DNA of 35,114 nt from an uncultured Prevotellaceae bacterium (GCA_946407895.1 CAMJQA010000035.1:1-35114); one strand, 5' to 3'; positions 22,412 to 32,158 are shown, counted from the first letter of the stretch. The notes: generated from the sequence alone by a model not told the origin. A program made the numbers and translations.

Positions 22412-23431
22412 ATGAAGTGGTTTTCCTTTAACAAAGAAATTGCAATGGACCTGGGCACGGCCAACACCATCATCATCTGCGATGGAAAGGTAGTGGTGGA
22501 CGAGCCCAGCGTAGTAGCCTTGGACCGACGTTCGGAGCGCATGATCGCCGTGGGCGAGAAGGCCAAGATGATGTACGAAAAGACTAACCCCGACATACAG
22601 ACCATACGTCCCCTGCGCGACGGCGTGATAGCCGACTTCAACGCCTGCGAGCAGATGATGAGAGGCCTCATCAAGATGGTTCACACAGGCAGCCACCTGT
22701 TCACGCCCAGCCTGAAGATGGTAATCGGCGTGCCCAGCGGAAGCACCGAGGTGGAACTGCGCGCCGTGCGCGACAGCGCCGAGCATGCCGGCGGGCGCGA
22801 GGTCTATCTCATCTACGAACCTATGGCAGCAGCCATCGGCGTGGGCCTCGACGTACTGGCACCCGAAGGGAACATGGTTGTAGACATAGGCGGCGGAAGC
22901 ACGGAGATTGCAGTAATCTCGCTGGGCGGCATCGTGGCAGACAAGAGCCTGCGCATAGCCGGCGACGAACTGACTCAGGACATACAGGAATACATGAGCC
23001 GCCAGCACAACGTAAAGGTGAGCGAGCGCATGGCCGAGCGAATAAAGATTAACGTAGGCGCCGCCCTGACCGACCTGGGCGACGAGGCACCCGAGGACTA
23101 CGTAGTGCACGGCCCCAACAAGATAACCTCGATGCCCATGGAAGTACACGTCTGCTACCAGGAAATAGCACACTGCCTGGAAAAGACGGTGGCAAAGATA
23201 GAAACCGCCATACTGAGCGCCCTGGAGGTGACACCCCCCGAGCTCTATGCCGACATCGTGAAGAACGGCATCTACCTCACCGGCGGCGGAGCCCTGTTGC
23301 GCGGACTGGCAAAACGACTCACCGACAAGATTAACATACAGTTCCACGTTGCCGACGACCCGCTGCACAGCGTGGCAAGGGGCACGGGAGTAGCCCTGAA
23401 GAATATTCACAACTTTGCCTTCCTGATGTAA
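22412..23431 (+). CDS. mreB: Rod-shape actin homologue MreB
   Basis: This 339-residue protein polymerises beneath the inner membrane and guides the cell-wall elongation complex. The actin-fold ATP site is complete: IAMDLGTANTII (phosphate 1), VVDIGGGSTEIAVISLGG (phosphate 2) and GIYLTGGGALLRGL (adenosine). The short N-terminus (MKWFSFNKE) is amphipathic, as in membrane-binding MreBs. Length is normal. It is the first gene of mreB-mreC-mreD-mrdA-rodA. Confidence 0.98.
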   Translation: MKWFSFNKEIAMDLGTANTIIICDGKVVVDEPSVVALDRRSERMIAVGEKAKMMYEKTNPDIQTIRPLRDGVIADFNACEQMMRGLIKMVHTGSHLFTPSLKMVIGVPSGSTEVELRAVRDSAEHAGGREVYLIYEPMAAAIGVGLDVLAPEGNMVVDIGGGSTEIAVISLGGIVADKSLRIAGDELTQDIQEYMSRQHNVKVSERMAERIKINVGAALTDLGDEAPEDYVVHGPNKITSMPMEVHVCYQEIAHCLEKTVAKIETAILSALEVTPPELYADIVKNGIYLTGGGALLRGLAKRLTDKINIQFHVADDPLHSVARGTGVALKNIHNFAFLM

Positions 23432-23432
23432 A

Positions 23433-24296
23433 TTGAGAGAGTTTCTTGACCGTCTGGCAGCACATGTCCACTGGGTTGTTTTCATCATACTGGAAATACT
23501 CAGTGGCATTATGCTTTTTCAGTTCAACCACTACCAGAACAGCGTCTGGCTTACACAAGCCAACGCCGCAGCCGGTAAAGTGCTGGAATGGGAGGCAAAG
23601 GGGCTGTCCTTCATCAAGCTCAGAGAGCTGAACCGGCAGCTGACGGAACAGAACATAGCCCTGCAGCAAGAGCTGGACCTACTGCGGCACCAGCTGACCG
23701 ACCTGCAGAAAGACTCGTCATACACCGAACGCGTCCTGGCCCGGCAAACCAGCGAGATGCAGCTCATTCCCGCCCAGGTCATAGCCAATTCCGTAAGGAA
23801 GAAAGACAACTTCATAACCATCAACAAGGGAACCAGCGACGGCGTGAAAACCGAGATGGGCGTAATCAGCGGCACGGGCGTAGTGGGAATCGTATGCAAG
23901 GTAAGCTCACACTTTGCCGTCATACTGCCCATCCTGAACAGCCAGAGCAGCATCAGCTGCCGGCTGCGCGGAACAGAGTACTTCGGCTACCTGAAGTGGG
24001 AAGGCGGAAACCCCCTGCAGGCCCAGATCGACGACATTCCGCGCCACGCCCACTTCAAGGTGGGCGACATCGTGGAGACCAGCGGCTTCAGCAGCGTCTT
24101 CCCGCCAGGAATATTCGTAGGCAGGATAGCACAGATTCATGACAGCGCCGACGGACTGGCCTATCAGCTGGAAGTACAGCTGGCCACAGACCTGGCAAAC
24201 ATACGCGACGTTGCTGTCGTTGCACAAGAAAAGAAAGAAGAGCTGGAGGAAATACAGCAAGACCAGCCAACCGAAAAGAAAAGAAACAAGAAGTAA
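23433..24296 (+). CDS. mreC: Rod-shape protein MreC
   Basis: This 287-residue protein has one membrane helix (about 12-30), a periplasmic coiled coil (about 45-100, e.g. LRELNRQLTEQNIALQQELD) and the MreC beta domain with NSVRKKDNFITINKGTSDGV and GVVGIVCKVSSHFAVILPILN. It links MreB to PBP2 and RodA. The only possible start is TTG at 23433, one base after the mreB stop, suggesting translation coupled to mreB. A Lys/Glu-rich tail follows the beta domain. Confidence 0.95.
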   Translation: MREFLDRLAAHVHWVVFIILEILSGIMLFQFNHYQNSVWLTQANAAAGKVLEWEAKGLSFIKLRELNRQLTEQNIALQQELDLLRHQLTDLQKDSSYTERVLARQTSEMQLIPAQVIANSVRKKDNFITINKGTSDGVKTEMGVISGTGVVGIVCKVSSHFAVILPILNSQSSISCRLRGTEYFGYLKWEGGNPLQAQIDDIPRHAHFKVGDIVETSGFSSVFPPGIFVGRIAQIHDSADGLAYQLEVQLATDLANIRDVAVVAQEKKEELEEIQQDQPTEKKRNKK

Positions 24297-24310
24297 AGGA
24301 GAGATAAAGC

Positions 24311-24817
24311 GTGTTAGTTACCCAATTGATAAGGCTGCTGCAAATGCTGGGCCTGGTAGCGCTGCAGGTTCTCGTAATGAACCACATCCACCTGCTGGGC
24401 TATGCCACACCACTCGTCTACGTGGTCTTCCTGCTCTATTTCCCCCTGGACACCTCGCGGGTTGAGATACTGCTGTGGTCGTTTGCCATGGGGCTAATCG
24501 TAGACATCTTCTCCAACACACCCGGCATAGCCAGCAGCGCAATGACATTGGCAGGGATGGTGCGCCCGCCGCTGCTGTCGGCAATAGTGAGCAAGGACGT
24601 GGCCGACAACATGAGCCCCAACTACCACACCCTCGGCTGGTGGACTCACGCACGCTTCATCCTCATCCTCGTGCTGATTCATCACATCACATACTTTGCA
24701 CTCGAGAGTTTCTCTTTCTTCAATCCCGTTGACCTGGGCATATCATGTGCAAGCAGCATAGTGCTGAGCCTCCTTATCATCTATACGCTGGAGATATTCC
24801 GCATTCCCCGTTCATAA
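24311..24817 (+). CDS. mreD: Rod-shape protein MreD
   Basis: This 168-residue protein is almost entirely hydrophobic, with about five membrane helices, and fits MreD by size, by PLVYVVFLLYFPLD and GLIVDIFSNTPGI, and by its place between mreC and the PBP2 gene. It starts with GTG at 24311, 14 bp after mreC; no ATG is available at the expected position. MreD is part of the elongation complex, and its exact role is still unclear. Confidence 0.93.
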   Translation: MLVTQLIRLLQMLGLVALQVLVMNHIHLLGYATPLVYVVFLLYFPLDTSRVEILLWSFAMGLIVDIFSNTPGIASSAMTLAGMVRPPLLSAIVSKDVADNMSPNYHTLGWWTHARFILILVLIHHITYFALESFSFFNPVDLGISCASSIVLSLLIIYTLEIFRIPRS

Positions 24818-24828
24818 AACAGCATATA

Positions 24829-26763
24829 ATGGCAGGCAACTATGAATTAGAGAAAAGGAAATATGTGCTGGGAGGGGTAGCCTTTCTCATCATTGTCGTT
24901 TATATGCTGCGCCTCTTCACCCTGCAGATGCTCAGCGAAGACTACAAACACAACGCCGACTCAAACGCCCTGTTGGAACGCATACAGTTCCCTGCACGCG
25001 GAGCCATTACCGACCGCAACGGAAAGCTGATGGTATATAATCAGCCGGCCTACGACATAATGGTGGTGATGAACGAGCAGGTAGGAGTGGATACGGCCGA
25101 CATCTGCGCCAGCCTGGGCATTACAGCGGATCGCTATGAAAGGCGAATGAAGGAAATCAAAGACAAGACGCGCAATCCTGGCTATAGCCCCTATACCCAG
25201 CAGCTTTTCATGAACCAGCTGTCGGCCGAGGAATTCAGCAGGTTCCAGGAGAAGCTGTTCCGCTTTCCGGGCTTTTACATCCAGAAGCGCAGTATCCGCC
25301 AGTACCAGTATCCCTATGCGGCACATGTGCTGGGAGATGTAGGCGAGGTGAGCCCCAGCGACATCAAGGCTGATGAATACTATCGCAGCGGAGACTACAT
25401 CGGCAAACTGGGCGTAGAGCGTTCATATGAAAAACAGCTACGAGGCGAGAAAGGCTACGAGATACTCCTGCGCGATGCCCACGGACGTATCAAAGGGCAC
25501 TACCAAGACGGAAAGTATGACAAGATGCCCGTTCCCGGCAAAAACCTGAAACTCAGCATAGACCTCGACCTGCAGGCATTAGGCGAAAGACTGATGGAGG
25601 GAAAGCTGGGCAGCATAGTTGCCATAGAACCCAGTACGGGTGAAATACTCTGCATGGTTTCAAGCCCCACCTACGACCCCCGGATGATGGTAGGCAGGCA
25701 GCGCGGAGACAACAACCTGATTCTCGGTCGCGACCCGAACAAACCATTGCTGAACCGTGCTATCATGGGCACCTATCCCCCTGGCTCAACGTTCAAGACC
25801 AGCCAGGCACTCACCTTCCTGCAGGAGGGCATTATCGTGCCCTCCACCTCGTATTCCTGCAGCCACGGCTTCCACTTTGGAAGCCTTACTGTCGGTTGCC
25901 ACGGGCACGGTTCGCCTCTGCCATTGATTCCTGCAATAGCAACTTCTTGCAACGGCTACTTCTGCTGGGGGCTCTATCACATGCTTGGAAACAGAAAAAA
26001 ATATGGAACCGTTCAGAATGCCATGACAACCTGGAAGGATTATATGGTCTCAATGGGCTTCGGATACAAACTGGGAGTTGACCTGCCCAGCGAGGCTCGC
26101 GGCATGATTCCCAATGCACAATATTATGACAAGAGGTATGGAAAGGCCTGGAGCGGACTGACAATCATTAGCATCTCCATCGGACAGGGAGAAGTAAACC
26201 TGACTCCGCTGCAGATAGCCAACCTGGGCGCAACCATAGCCAACCGAGGCTACTATATCGTGCCGCATATCGTAAAGGAGATTCAAGACCAGGAACTGGA
26301 CACGTTATACAGAAGCCGGCACAATACTATGGTCAAGCCCGAAAACTATGAACTTGTCGTGCGAGGAATGCGTCAGGCTGTGCTGGGCGGAACCTGCAGG
26401 GCCGCAAATAATGGATGGTATGAAGTTTGCGGAAAAACCGGTACAGCACAAAATCCACACGGAAAAGACCATAGCGTATTCATGGGCTTCGCTCCGATGG
26501 AGAACCCCCAGATAGCTATCTGCGTGTATGTGGAGAATGGCGGGTGGGGCGCCACTTTCGGTGTGCCCATCGGCGCCCTGATGATGGAGCAGTTCATTCG
26601 CGGACACTTGAGTCCTGAAAGCGAAGCGCGTGCCCTGGCCTTGGAGCAGAAGCACCTTTACGCCTCCAGCAACGAAGGCGAACTTAAAACTCCTGTGAAC
26701 CTCTCCAAGGATTTCAAGGAAGTAAAAGAAGTAACCAACACTCAGCAACTCCCATCGTTATGA
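24829..26763 (+). CDS. mrdA: Penicillin-binding protein 2 (elongation transpeptidase)
   Basis: This 644-residue class B PBP cross-links peptidoglycan during elongation with RodA. One membrane helix (about 12-35) is followed by the dimerisation domain and the transpeptidase, with SxxK at Ser320-Lys323 (PPGSTFKTSQ), SxN at Ser373-Asn375 (ATSCNGYF) and KTG at Lys536 (CGKTGTAQNPHGKDHS). The ATG at 24829 is chosen; the frame is open further upstream to 24745, but that part overlaps mreD and would put a hydrophilic stretch before the membrane anchor. It overlaps rodA by four bases (ATGA), a typical coupling. Confidence 0.97.
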   Translation: MAGNYELEKRKYVLGGVAFLIIVVYMLRLFTLQMLSEDYKHNADSNALLERIQFPARGAITDRNGKLMVYNQPAYDIMVVMNEQVGVDTADICASLGITADRYERRMKEIKDKTRNPGYSPYTQQLFMNQLSAEEFSRFQEKLFRFPGFYIQKRSIRQYQYPYAAHVLGDVGEVSPSDIKADEYYRSGDYIGKLGVERSYEKQLRGEKGYEILLRDAHGRIKGHYQDGKYDKMPVPGKNLKLSIDLDLQALGERLMEGKLGSIVAIEPSTGEILCMVSSPTYDPRMMVGRQRGDNNLILGRDPNKPLLNRAIMGTYPPGSTFKTSQALTFLQEGIIVPSTSYSCSHGFHFGSLTVGCHGHGSPLPLIPAIATSCNGYFCWGLYHMLGNRKKYGTVQNAMTTWKDYMVSMGFGYKLGVDLPSEARGMIPNAQYYDKRYGKAWSGLTIISISIGQGEVNLTPLQIANLGATIANRGYYIVPHIVKEIQDQELDTLYRSRHNTMVKPENYELVVRGMRQAVLGGTCRAANNGWYEVCGKTGTAQNPHGKDHSVFMGFAPMENPQIAICVYVENGGWGATFGVPIGALMMEQFIRGHLSPESEARALALEQKHLYASSNEGELKTPVNLSKDFKEVKEVTNTQQLPSL

Positions 26764-28223
26764 AAAAGAAGGCAGGATTACTACAGTCAATCGACTGGAT
26801 TACCGTTTTTATTTACCTCGTTTTGCTGGGCATGGGCTGGATGAGTGTATGCGGCGCCACATACGATTTTGACCAGGCCGGGGGATTCTTGGATTTTTCA
26901 ACCCGTTCGGGTATGCAGATTGTTTGGATTGCCTCGTCCCTATTACTTGGAAGTATCATTCTTTCTACTGACGACCGTTTGTTCGAATCACTCTCCTACC
27001 TGATATACTTGGCTTTCATCGTCATCCTGGCCGTTACGCCATTCATAGCCCATGATATCAAAGGATCCTTGTCGTGGATAAAAATCGGGAGCTTTAGTGT
27101 ACAACCCGCAGAATTTGCCAAGTTTGGCACCGCTCTATGTATTGCCAAGCTAATAGAGAGCTATGGTTTCCATCGGCTGACGCACTGGAGAGACTATGTT
27201 ATATGCCTGCTTATCCTGCTTCCAATGGGGCTGATTATCATGCAGCGCGAAACGGGTTCAGCACTTGTTTATCTCAGTTTCTTCCTTATGCTGTATCGCG
27301 AGGGGTTGCCAGGATGCTTACTGTTTGCCGGTGTGTCGGCCATTGTATATTTTGTAGTAGGTGTAAGGTTTGCTGAAATTCCGTTATGGGAAAATGCTCC
27401 TATCAGTATGGGACGCTTTCTGGTATTCCTGCTGATTCAGGTTTTCACATTTGGAATGTTGCGAGTCTATATAGAACAGCGGGGAGTAGCCTGGAGAGTT
27501 TTCCTCTATTCCATCGGGCTTACTTTACTGGCTCTGATGGTCTCTATCTATGTAATTCCATTTGACATTACCTGGATTCAGCTGGCAATTTGTGTGTTTA
27601 CCATTCTCTACCTCCTCTACCTGGCTTTTCATGAACGGCTACTGACTTACTTATACATAGCTCTGTTTTCCTTTGGATCATTGGCAATTCATTTTTCTGC
27701 AGACTATGTCATGAACAACGTTCTCCAAAATCATCAAAGGGAACGCATTCAGGTTCTATTGGGACTAACGGATGACCCCAAAAATAAAGGTTACAATGTG
27801 AATCAGGCAAAAATTGCCATTGGCTCTGGTGGCCTGAAAGGCAAAGGTTTTCTCAATGGAACGCAAACAAAGCTGAAATATGTTCCTGAACAGGACACAG
27901 ACTTTATTTTCTGTACCGTAGGCGAGGAGGAAGGCTTCATTGGGTGCTGTACCGTCCTGTCGCTCTTCCTTTTCCTCATCCTGCGGCTCATTCACTTAGC
28001 CGAACGACAGCCCTACGTCTTTGGGCGTGTTTATGGCTACTGCGTAATGAGTGTATTCCTTTTCCATGTCTTCATTAATGTAGGCATGGTACTGGGTCTC
28101 ACCCCCGTCATTGGCATACCACTCCCGTTTTTCAGCTATGGCGGCTCTTCCTTATGGGGATTTACCATCCTGCTTTTCCTTTTTTTACGTATAGATGCCG
28201 GAAGGGGGAGGGCCCAGTCCTAA
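26760..28223 (+). CDS. rodA: SEDS-family glycosyltransferase RodA
   Basis: This 487-residue polytopic protein polymerises lipid II into glycan strands and works with PBP2. It has about ten or more hydrophobic helices. SEDS signatures are SWIKIGSFSVQPAEFAKF, QRETGSALVYL, ERIQVLLGLTDDP, YNVNQAKIAIGSGG, VPEQDTDFIFCTVGEEEGF and GIPLPFFSYGGSS. It is longer than E. coli RodA (370 residues) because of an extended central loop and extra helices, which I recall as usual in Bacteroidales. It is the last gene of the cluster, ending six bases from the convergent stop at 28230, with no terminator visible between. Confidence 0.97.
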   Translation: MKKKAGLLQSIDWITVFIYLVLLGMGWMSVCGATYDFDQAGGFLDFSTRSGMQIVWIASSLLLGSIILSTDDRLFESLSYLIYLAFIVILAVTPFIAHDIKGSLSWIKIGSFSVQPAEFAKFGTALCIAKLIESYGFHRLTHWRDYVICLLILLPMGLIIMQRETGSALVYLSFFLMLYREGLPGCLLFAGVSAIVYFVVGVRFAEIPLWENAPISMGRFLVFLLIQVFTFGMLRVYIEQRGVAWRVFLYSIGLTLLALMVSIYVIPFDITWIQLAICVFTILYLLYLAFHERLLTYLYIALFSFGSLAIHFSADYVMNNVLQNHQRERIQVLLGLTDDPKNKGYNVNQAKIAIGSGGLKGKGFLNGTQTKLKYVPEQDTDFIFCTVGEEEGFIGCCTVLSLFLFLILRLIHLAERQPYVFGRVYGYCVMSVFLFHVFINVGMVLGLTPVIGIPLPFFSYGGSSLWGFTILLFLFLRIDAGRGRAQS

Positions 28224-28229
28224 ATAAAG

Positions 28230-29804
28230 CTATTCGGCAAAAAGCACGTTGTCTGGAACATTCTGTTCGGTAAAGCCAGGGCCTTCCCAAGTCAGTTCCA
28301 ACGCCTTGCCTTGTGTCTTCTGGAAATACTTCACCTCAATGCGGTGATAGCCTCCTTCCAACTCCAACATAGACTCCTCGGTGTTAGAACCATGACTGCC
28401 GTCGTTGTTGATGACAAGCTTGCCGTCAATCCACATTTTACCACCGTCGTCGGAAGTAAAGTAAAACTTATATTTACCTGATTGAGAAATGCTGATGAGC
28501 GTTTTGTACTGAAATCCGAAATATTCCTCAACCTTTGCCCGGTCGTAGCTAAAGTTAGGCATCGTGCCCTTTTCCAAGACGGGAAGGTCCTTCAGCTCAT
28601 CTACGCTCTTAACCTGGCCTTCATGATAAGTGAAACTGACACCTTTACCCTTAGGCTTGGCATCCTTTACGGCAGGAAACTTGCCAAAGTCTGTCTGAGG
28701 TACAAAATCCACAAGGGGTTCGCCCTTGAAATTCGGATCAATGGGTTCCTGCTTTTTGCCGTTGTCAGGCGTAAAGTCCAGGCCCAGTACCTTGGCTATG
28801 GTGGCGGCAAACTGCTGGTTGTAGAACGGGCCGTTGTTTTCCGTCTCGCCCAGTTTCTCTATACCCTTTCCGAAGGCAATGAACCATGTATTCTCAGAAC
28901 CTCTGGTTCCAGCACCATGTCCGGTGAAGTTACCCCTGTAGCCCCGACCATGATCGCAAGTGAGCAAATAAGTGGTCTTGCCCTTGTAGAAGGGATTACT
29001 CTCACAAGTCTCCACGATTCGACGGATAAAATTATCGGTGTAATTGGCTGCGCGCAGGTATTCATCGTATTTTCCGGCATGAGCCCATTCATCTGTATCA
29101 CCAAAGCCCACATACATCACCTTGGGATGATCGCTCTTGAGCGTTTCCAGGGCATAGGCATAGGTAAAGGCATCAAAGCGCTCGCTTCCCCAGTAGTGGT
29201 ACATACCATCCTGCATTTCATCGAGAAGCTGTAGGACAGGTGTCTGGTTGCGTGCAACGCTGGGTTCATAGGCAACGCTGCCAGGGAATCCGCCGCGCTC
29301 GTTGTTCACAGCATAGCGAATAGACTCCCATGAAGAGTAAACAATCACCTTGTCTTTATAACGCGGGTCGGCATTGGCAACCTCCAATACGCTCTTATTT
29401 GGATTAGGCACAGGGTCGTTGCTATTAACGCGCTCATCATCGGGATAGCCGCAAAAGTTCTCACTATATCCTGGATAGGAGTAGTTCTTGGAATTTGCCA
29501 CTTGCATCTGGCTACCTTTCGTACGGTTACCTACTAAGAAACCGTTTTCGGCTCCATAGCTCCAAATGAAAGGCATAAGTGCCTTGCGGCGCTCTTCGGG
29601 AGTGGTACGCCAGTAGGTAGCTTTCAATTCCTCCGGGTTTCTGACATAATTGGAATTGGCTACCAGGAAAGAGTCGGCTCCGTTGAACACTTCCTGCCAT
29701 CGCAGTCCGTCAAATGTAATGATTACCAGGCGAGGATCATTGTCGCCACCGCTGCATGAGGCCAACCCCACCAGTAAAATCAAAGCAAAAAGAATCTTTT
29801 TCAT
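28230..29804 (-). CDS. Alkaline-phosphatase-superfamily lipoprotein with PA14 domain
   Basis: This 524-residue lipoprotein (LASC lipobox, Cys17, followed by SGGDND, an acidic surface-export-like tract) has an N-terminal alkaline-phosphatase/phosphodiesterase fold: VIITFDGLRWQEVF with metal ligand Asp32, FGDTDEWAHAGKYDEY, and LLTCDHGRGYRG. Residues about 395-515 form a PA14 domain (KYKFYFTSDDGGKMWIDGK, GGYHRIEVKYF), a likely sugar-binding module. Substrate is unknown; phosphodiesters, sulfate esters or glycan phosphates are all possible in this superfamily. It is the last gene of a minus-strand trio with a CE15 esterase and a second phosphatase-like enzyme. Confidence 0.88.
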   Translation of the reverse strand: MKKILFALILLVGLASCSGGDNDPRLVIITFDGLRWQEVFNGADSFLVANSNYVRNPEELKATYWRTTPEERRKALMPFIWSYGAENGFLVGNRTKGSQMQVANSKNYSYPGYSENFCGYPDDERVNSNDPVPNPNKSVLEVANADPRYKDKVIVYSSWESIRYAVNNERGGFPGSVAYEPSVARNQTPVLQLLDEMQDGMYHYWGSERFDAFTYAYALETLKSDHPKVMYVGFGDTDEWAHAGKYDEYLRAANYTDNFIRRIVETCESNPFYKGKTTYLLTCDHGRGYRGNFTGHGAGTRGSENTWFIAFGKGIEKLGETENNGPFYNQQFAATIAKVLGLDFTPDNGKKQEPIDPNFKGEPLVDFVPQTDFGKFPAVKDAKPKGKGVSFTYHEGQVKSVDELKDLPVLEKGTMPNFSYDRAKVEEYFGFQYKTLISISQSGKYKFYFTSDDGGKMWIDGKLVINNDGSHGSNTEESMLELEGGYHRIEVKYFQKTQGKALELTWEGPGFTEQNVPDNVLFAE

Positions 29805-29846
29805 AGTTTTATTTAAATGGCTTGTCTTGTTTGTCTATAGTGTAAA

Positions 29847-31115
29847 TTATCTGTTGAATGCCTTGTCACAGAAGTCCATATAGCATTTCCAGTCGTATTG
29901 CGTAACATCATGCTTGCCGGCACGAATGTGATAGCCTACATGATTCATAATAGGCTGGTGAAGGCCTGGCATCTGATCTGTTGTAATACCTTTAAGGCCG
30001 TAGAGGTTATAAACGACCGAAGCGTAATGGGCCGAAAGGAATTCACCCTTCTGATCAGCCCAGTCATCCAGCTCGGCGCTGGCCACATAAAGGTAGCGCG
30101 GTGCTACGAGGGCCAGCAATTCGTGCTGGTCGAATGGTAGAGCTTCTTCCCGCCCGGCATATTGGTTGAAATTCTTGCAGAACCAATGGGGAAACACACT
30201 GGTGATGCTGGCAACCGTTTCACCGAAACAACGCTTGGAAAGTGCAGCACCACCGCAACCCGAGTCGTTGGAAATCACCACTCTGAAACGTTTGTCTTGG
30301 GCTCCAGCCCACAGAGAAGCCTTGCCCTGTCGCGAATGACCCATTATGATGAGCTCTTTCTTGTTTGCCCAAGGCTGCTTCACTACCCAGTCTGCTATCC
30401 GGCTGCTGCCCCACGCCCAGGCTCCCAGTGCCTGCCAGCGGCTTTGGGCATCATCCGTTTCGGGCAACAGGGCCGTAATGCTTTCGGGACCACCATCCTT
30501 ATTGTCTGGGAAGATGTCCTGATAGCACATTGTCACCAATGCATAACCGCGGGATATGATATACTTCAACGGCCATCGAGAAGCCTGATTGTTGCGCACC
30601 AGAACGGGGTCCTGGCGGTTCTCCATCCGCTGGAAGTAGGGCGAATACAGGATTTCTTCGTTAGGCAGCATACTATGGTTTCCGCGAAAGTTATAGCCGA
30701 TGAAGACGGGAACACGCCCTTTGCGCTGATTGGGAATAAAGACCAGCATCAAAGCTTTAACACTCTTCCCGTTTCCGCTAAAGGTTATCATCACCTGCTG
30801 CTGTGTTGCCGTACCGTCTAATGCCTGCTTGTTTTCCTGGAGCAGTTCGTACTGCACTTTCACTTTGCCCTCGGGGGTGAAACCATACTCTTGACTATAA
30901 AACGTTCTCAGCAACTCTGGCCGACGTTTCTTCTCCCACTGCTTCTTTGTTGTCACAGCTGTTCCATCCTGGCAGGTCAGCACGTCGGGTAAGTCAAACT
31001 GAGGTACTTTCGATTCGTCGTAGTTTATCTCCCGCTGGGCACCTGCAGATATAGCAACTGTTACCATCAAGGTAAAAGTAAACCATAGCTTACACATTCT
31101 TTGTTGCATAAACAT
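29847..31115 (-). CDS. CE15 glucuronoyl esterase-like alpha/beta hydrolase
   Basis: This 422-residue exported protein (signal peptide about 1-26) fits carbohydrate esterase family 15, which splits esters between glucuronoxylan and lignin. The nucleophile motif GHSRQGKASLWAGAQDKRF gives Ser261; SNDSGCGGAAL gives Asp284 where characterised enzymes have Glu; ASAELDDWAD gives Asp350, a second acid position in bacterial members; GKHDVT gives His402. Spacing between these residues fits the family as I remember it. The start is uncertain among Met1, Met3 and Met7. It lies in a probable operon with two phosphatase-like genes and no xylan genes, so another uronate ester may be the substrate. Confidence 0.88.
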   Translation of the reverse strand: MFMQQRMCKLWFTFTLMVTVAISAGAQREINYDESKVPQFDLPDVLTCQDGTAVTTKKQWEKKRRPELLRTFYSQEYGFTPEGKVKVQYELLQENKQALDGTATQQQVMITFSGNGKSVKALMLVFIPNQRKGRVPVFIGYNFRGNHSMLPNEEILYSPYFQRMENRQDPVLVRNNQASRWPLKYIISRGYALVTMCYQDIFPDNKDGGPESITALLPETDDAQSRWQALGAWAWGSSRIADWVVKQPWANKKELIIMGHSRQGKASLWAGAQDKRFRVVISNDSGCGGAALSKRCFGETVASITSVFPHWFCKNFNQYAGREEALPFDQHELLALVAPRYLYVASAELDDWADQKGEFLSAHYASVVYNLYGLKGITTDQMPGLHQPIMNHVGYHIRAGKHDVTQYDWKCYMDFCDKAFNR

Positions 31116-31180
31116 CTATATTGTCTTATTTCAGAGAAGGACTTTATGGCTTTCCTGCCTTAAAGTCCTTCTTTCAATTC

Positions 31181-32077
31181 TTACTTGAATACATCTATAG
31201 GCTGGCCTCTCCAGCTCTTCGGAGTCTTCAGGTGGAAGATCTTGGCCACAGTAGCCGCTACGTCTATCTGAAGGACGGGGTCTGTTATTTCTTTTCCTTT
31301 TTTCACACCCTTGCCCCAGATGACAAACGGGGTCTCTATCTCGTCCAATGTATCACCGCCGTGGCCGGTGCCGTTATGACCGTGGTCGGAGGTGAGGATG
31401 AAGATGCAGTCGTCATAGTATCCGGCTTCCTTCACAGCATCCAGTATTTGCGGTATTTGCCCGTCGCAATGCTCCATTGTAGCATAGTATTCGTCTGTGC
31501 CGCGGCCATAGCTGTGCCCGGCATGATCCATTGCATCAACGTGGATAAAGCAAATGACGGGTTTCTTCTCCTTGATATACTTCACACTTTCCTTGACGAT
31601 GGCTTCCGGGTTTTTCGAGGGCTCGTGAATCCTTTTGTTATAGTTCAGGCAGAGCGTGTCGGCATAGTACTGGAAACCGCTCCATTCGCATACGATACCC
31701 AGCTCGGCATCGGGACGCTCCTGACGCATCAGGTGGAAGAATGTGGGCTGTGCATCGTGCTCGGTCGTTACCAGGGGCTTGAAGACCGGTTTCTTCTCGT
31801 TACCGACAATGCCGGAGGCTTCTACCATGGTGCCGTTCATCTGGGCTGCCCAGTTGGGACCGCTGATAGAGGGACGCATCGTTCGCTTGTTCAGTGTATA
31901 ACAACCCTCGCTCATGTAATGGCGTATGTTGGGCACTTTACCCTTTTCCCGCATGGCGTATGAACCCCATCCATCGAAACCGATGATTACTACATGTCCC
32001 GCAATGTCCTTTTCTTTTTTGGATTGAACAGCTCCAGTCATCAACAAGGCTGCCAAAAGTAATGCAAATTTTTTCAC
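31181..32077 (-). CDS. Exported phosphodiesterase / alkaline-phosphatase-superfamily enzyme
   Basis: This 298-residue exported protein (signal peptide about 1-19) resembles nucleotide pyrophosphatase/phosphodiesterases: HVVIIGFDGWGSY with metal ligand Asp35, SGPNWAAQMNG with Ser72 as probable nucleophile, CFIHVDAMDHAGHSYG, and TSDHGHNGTGHGG metal ligands. Its length is near the minimum for the fold. It is first in the minus-strand trio, with 65 bp to the CE15 gene. Substrate is not determined. A Lys-rich start follows the signal peptide, with no lipobox, so it is periplasmic or secreted. Confidence 0.88.
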   Translation of the reverse strand: MKKFALLLAALLMTGAVQSKKEKDIAGHVVIIGFDGWGSYAMREKGKVPNIRHYMSEGCYTLNKRTMRPSISGPNWAAQMNGTMVEASGIVGNEKKPVFKPLVTTEHDAQPTFFHLMRQERPDAELGIVCEWSGFQYYADTLCLNYNKRIHEPSKNPEAIVKESVKYIKEKKPVICFIHVDAMDHAGHSYGRGTDEYYATMEHCDGQIPQILDAVKEAGYYDDCIFILTSDHGHNGTGHGGDTLDEIETPFVIWGKGVKKGKEITDPVLQIDVAATVAKIFHLKTPKSWRGQPIDVFK

Positions 32078-32158
32078 GTTTTTTGTATTATTGAAATTAA
32101 TAGGTTTTAATTGAGTTATGATTTTCCGGTCTTAACATCTCCTCATATTTATTGAACA

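Noticed and set aside
22346..23509. A 387-codon minus-strand open frame
   Set aside because: Antisense to mreB, with low-complexity His/Val-rich translation and no motif.
24745..24828. Upstream extension of the PBP2 gene
   Set aside because: It overlaps mreD and would place 28 hydrophilic residues before the membrane anchor; the ATG at 24829 fits the family.
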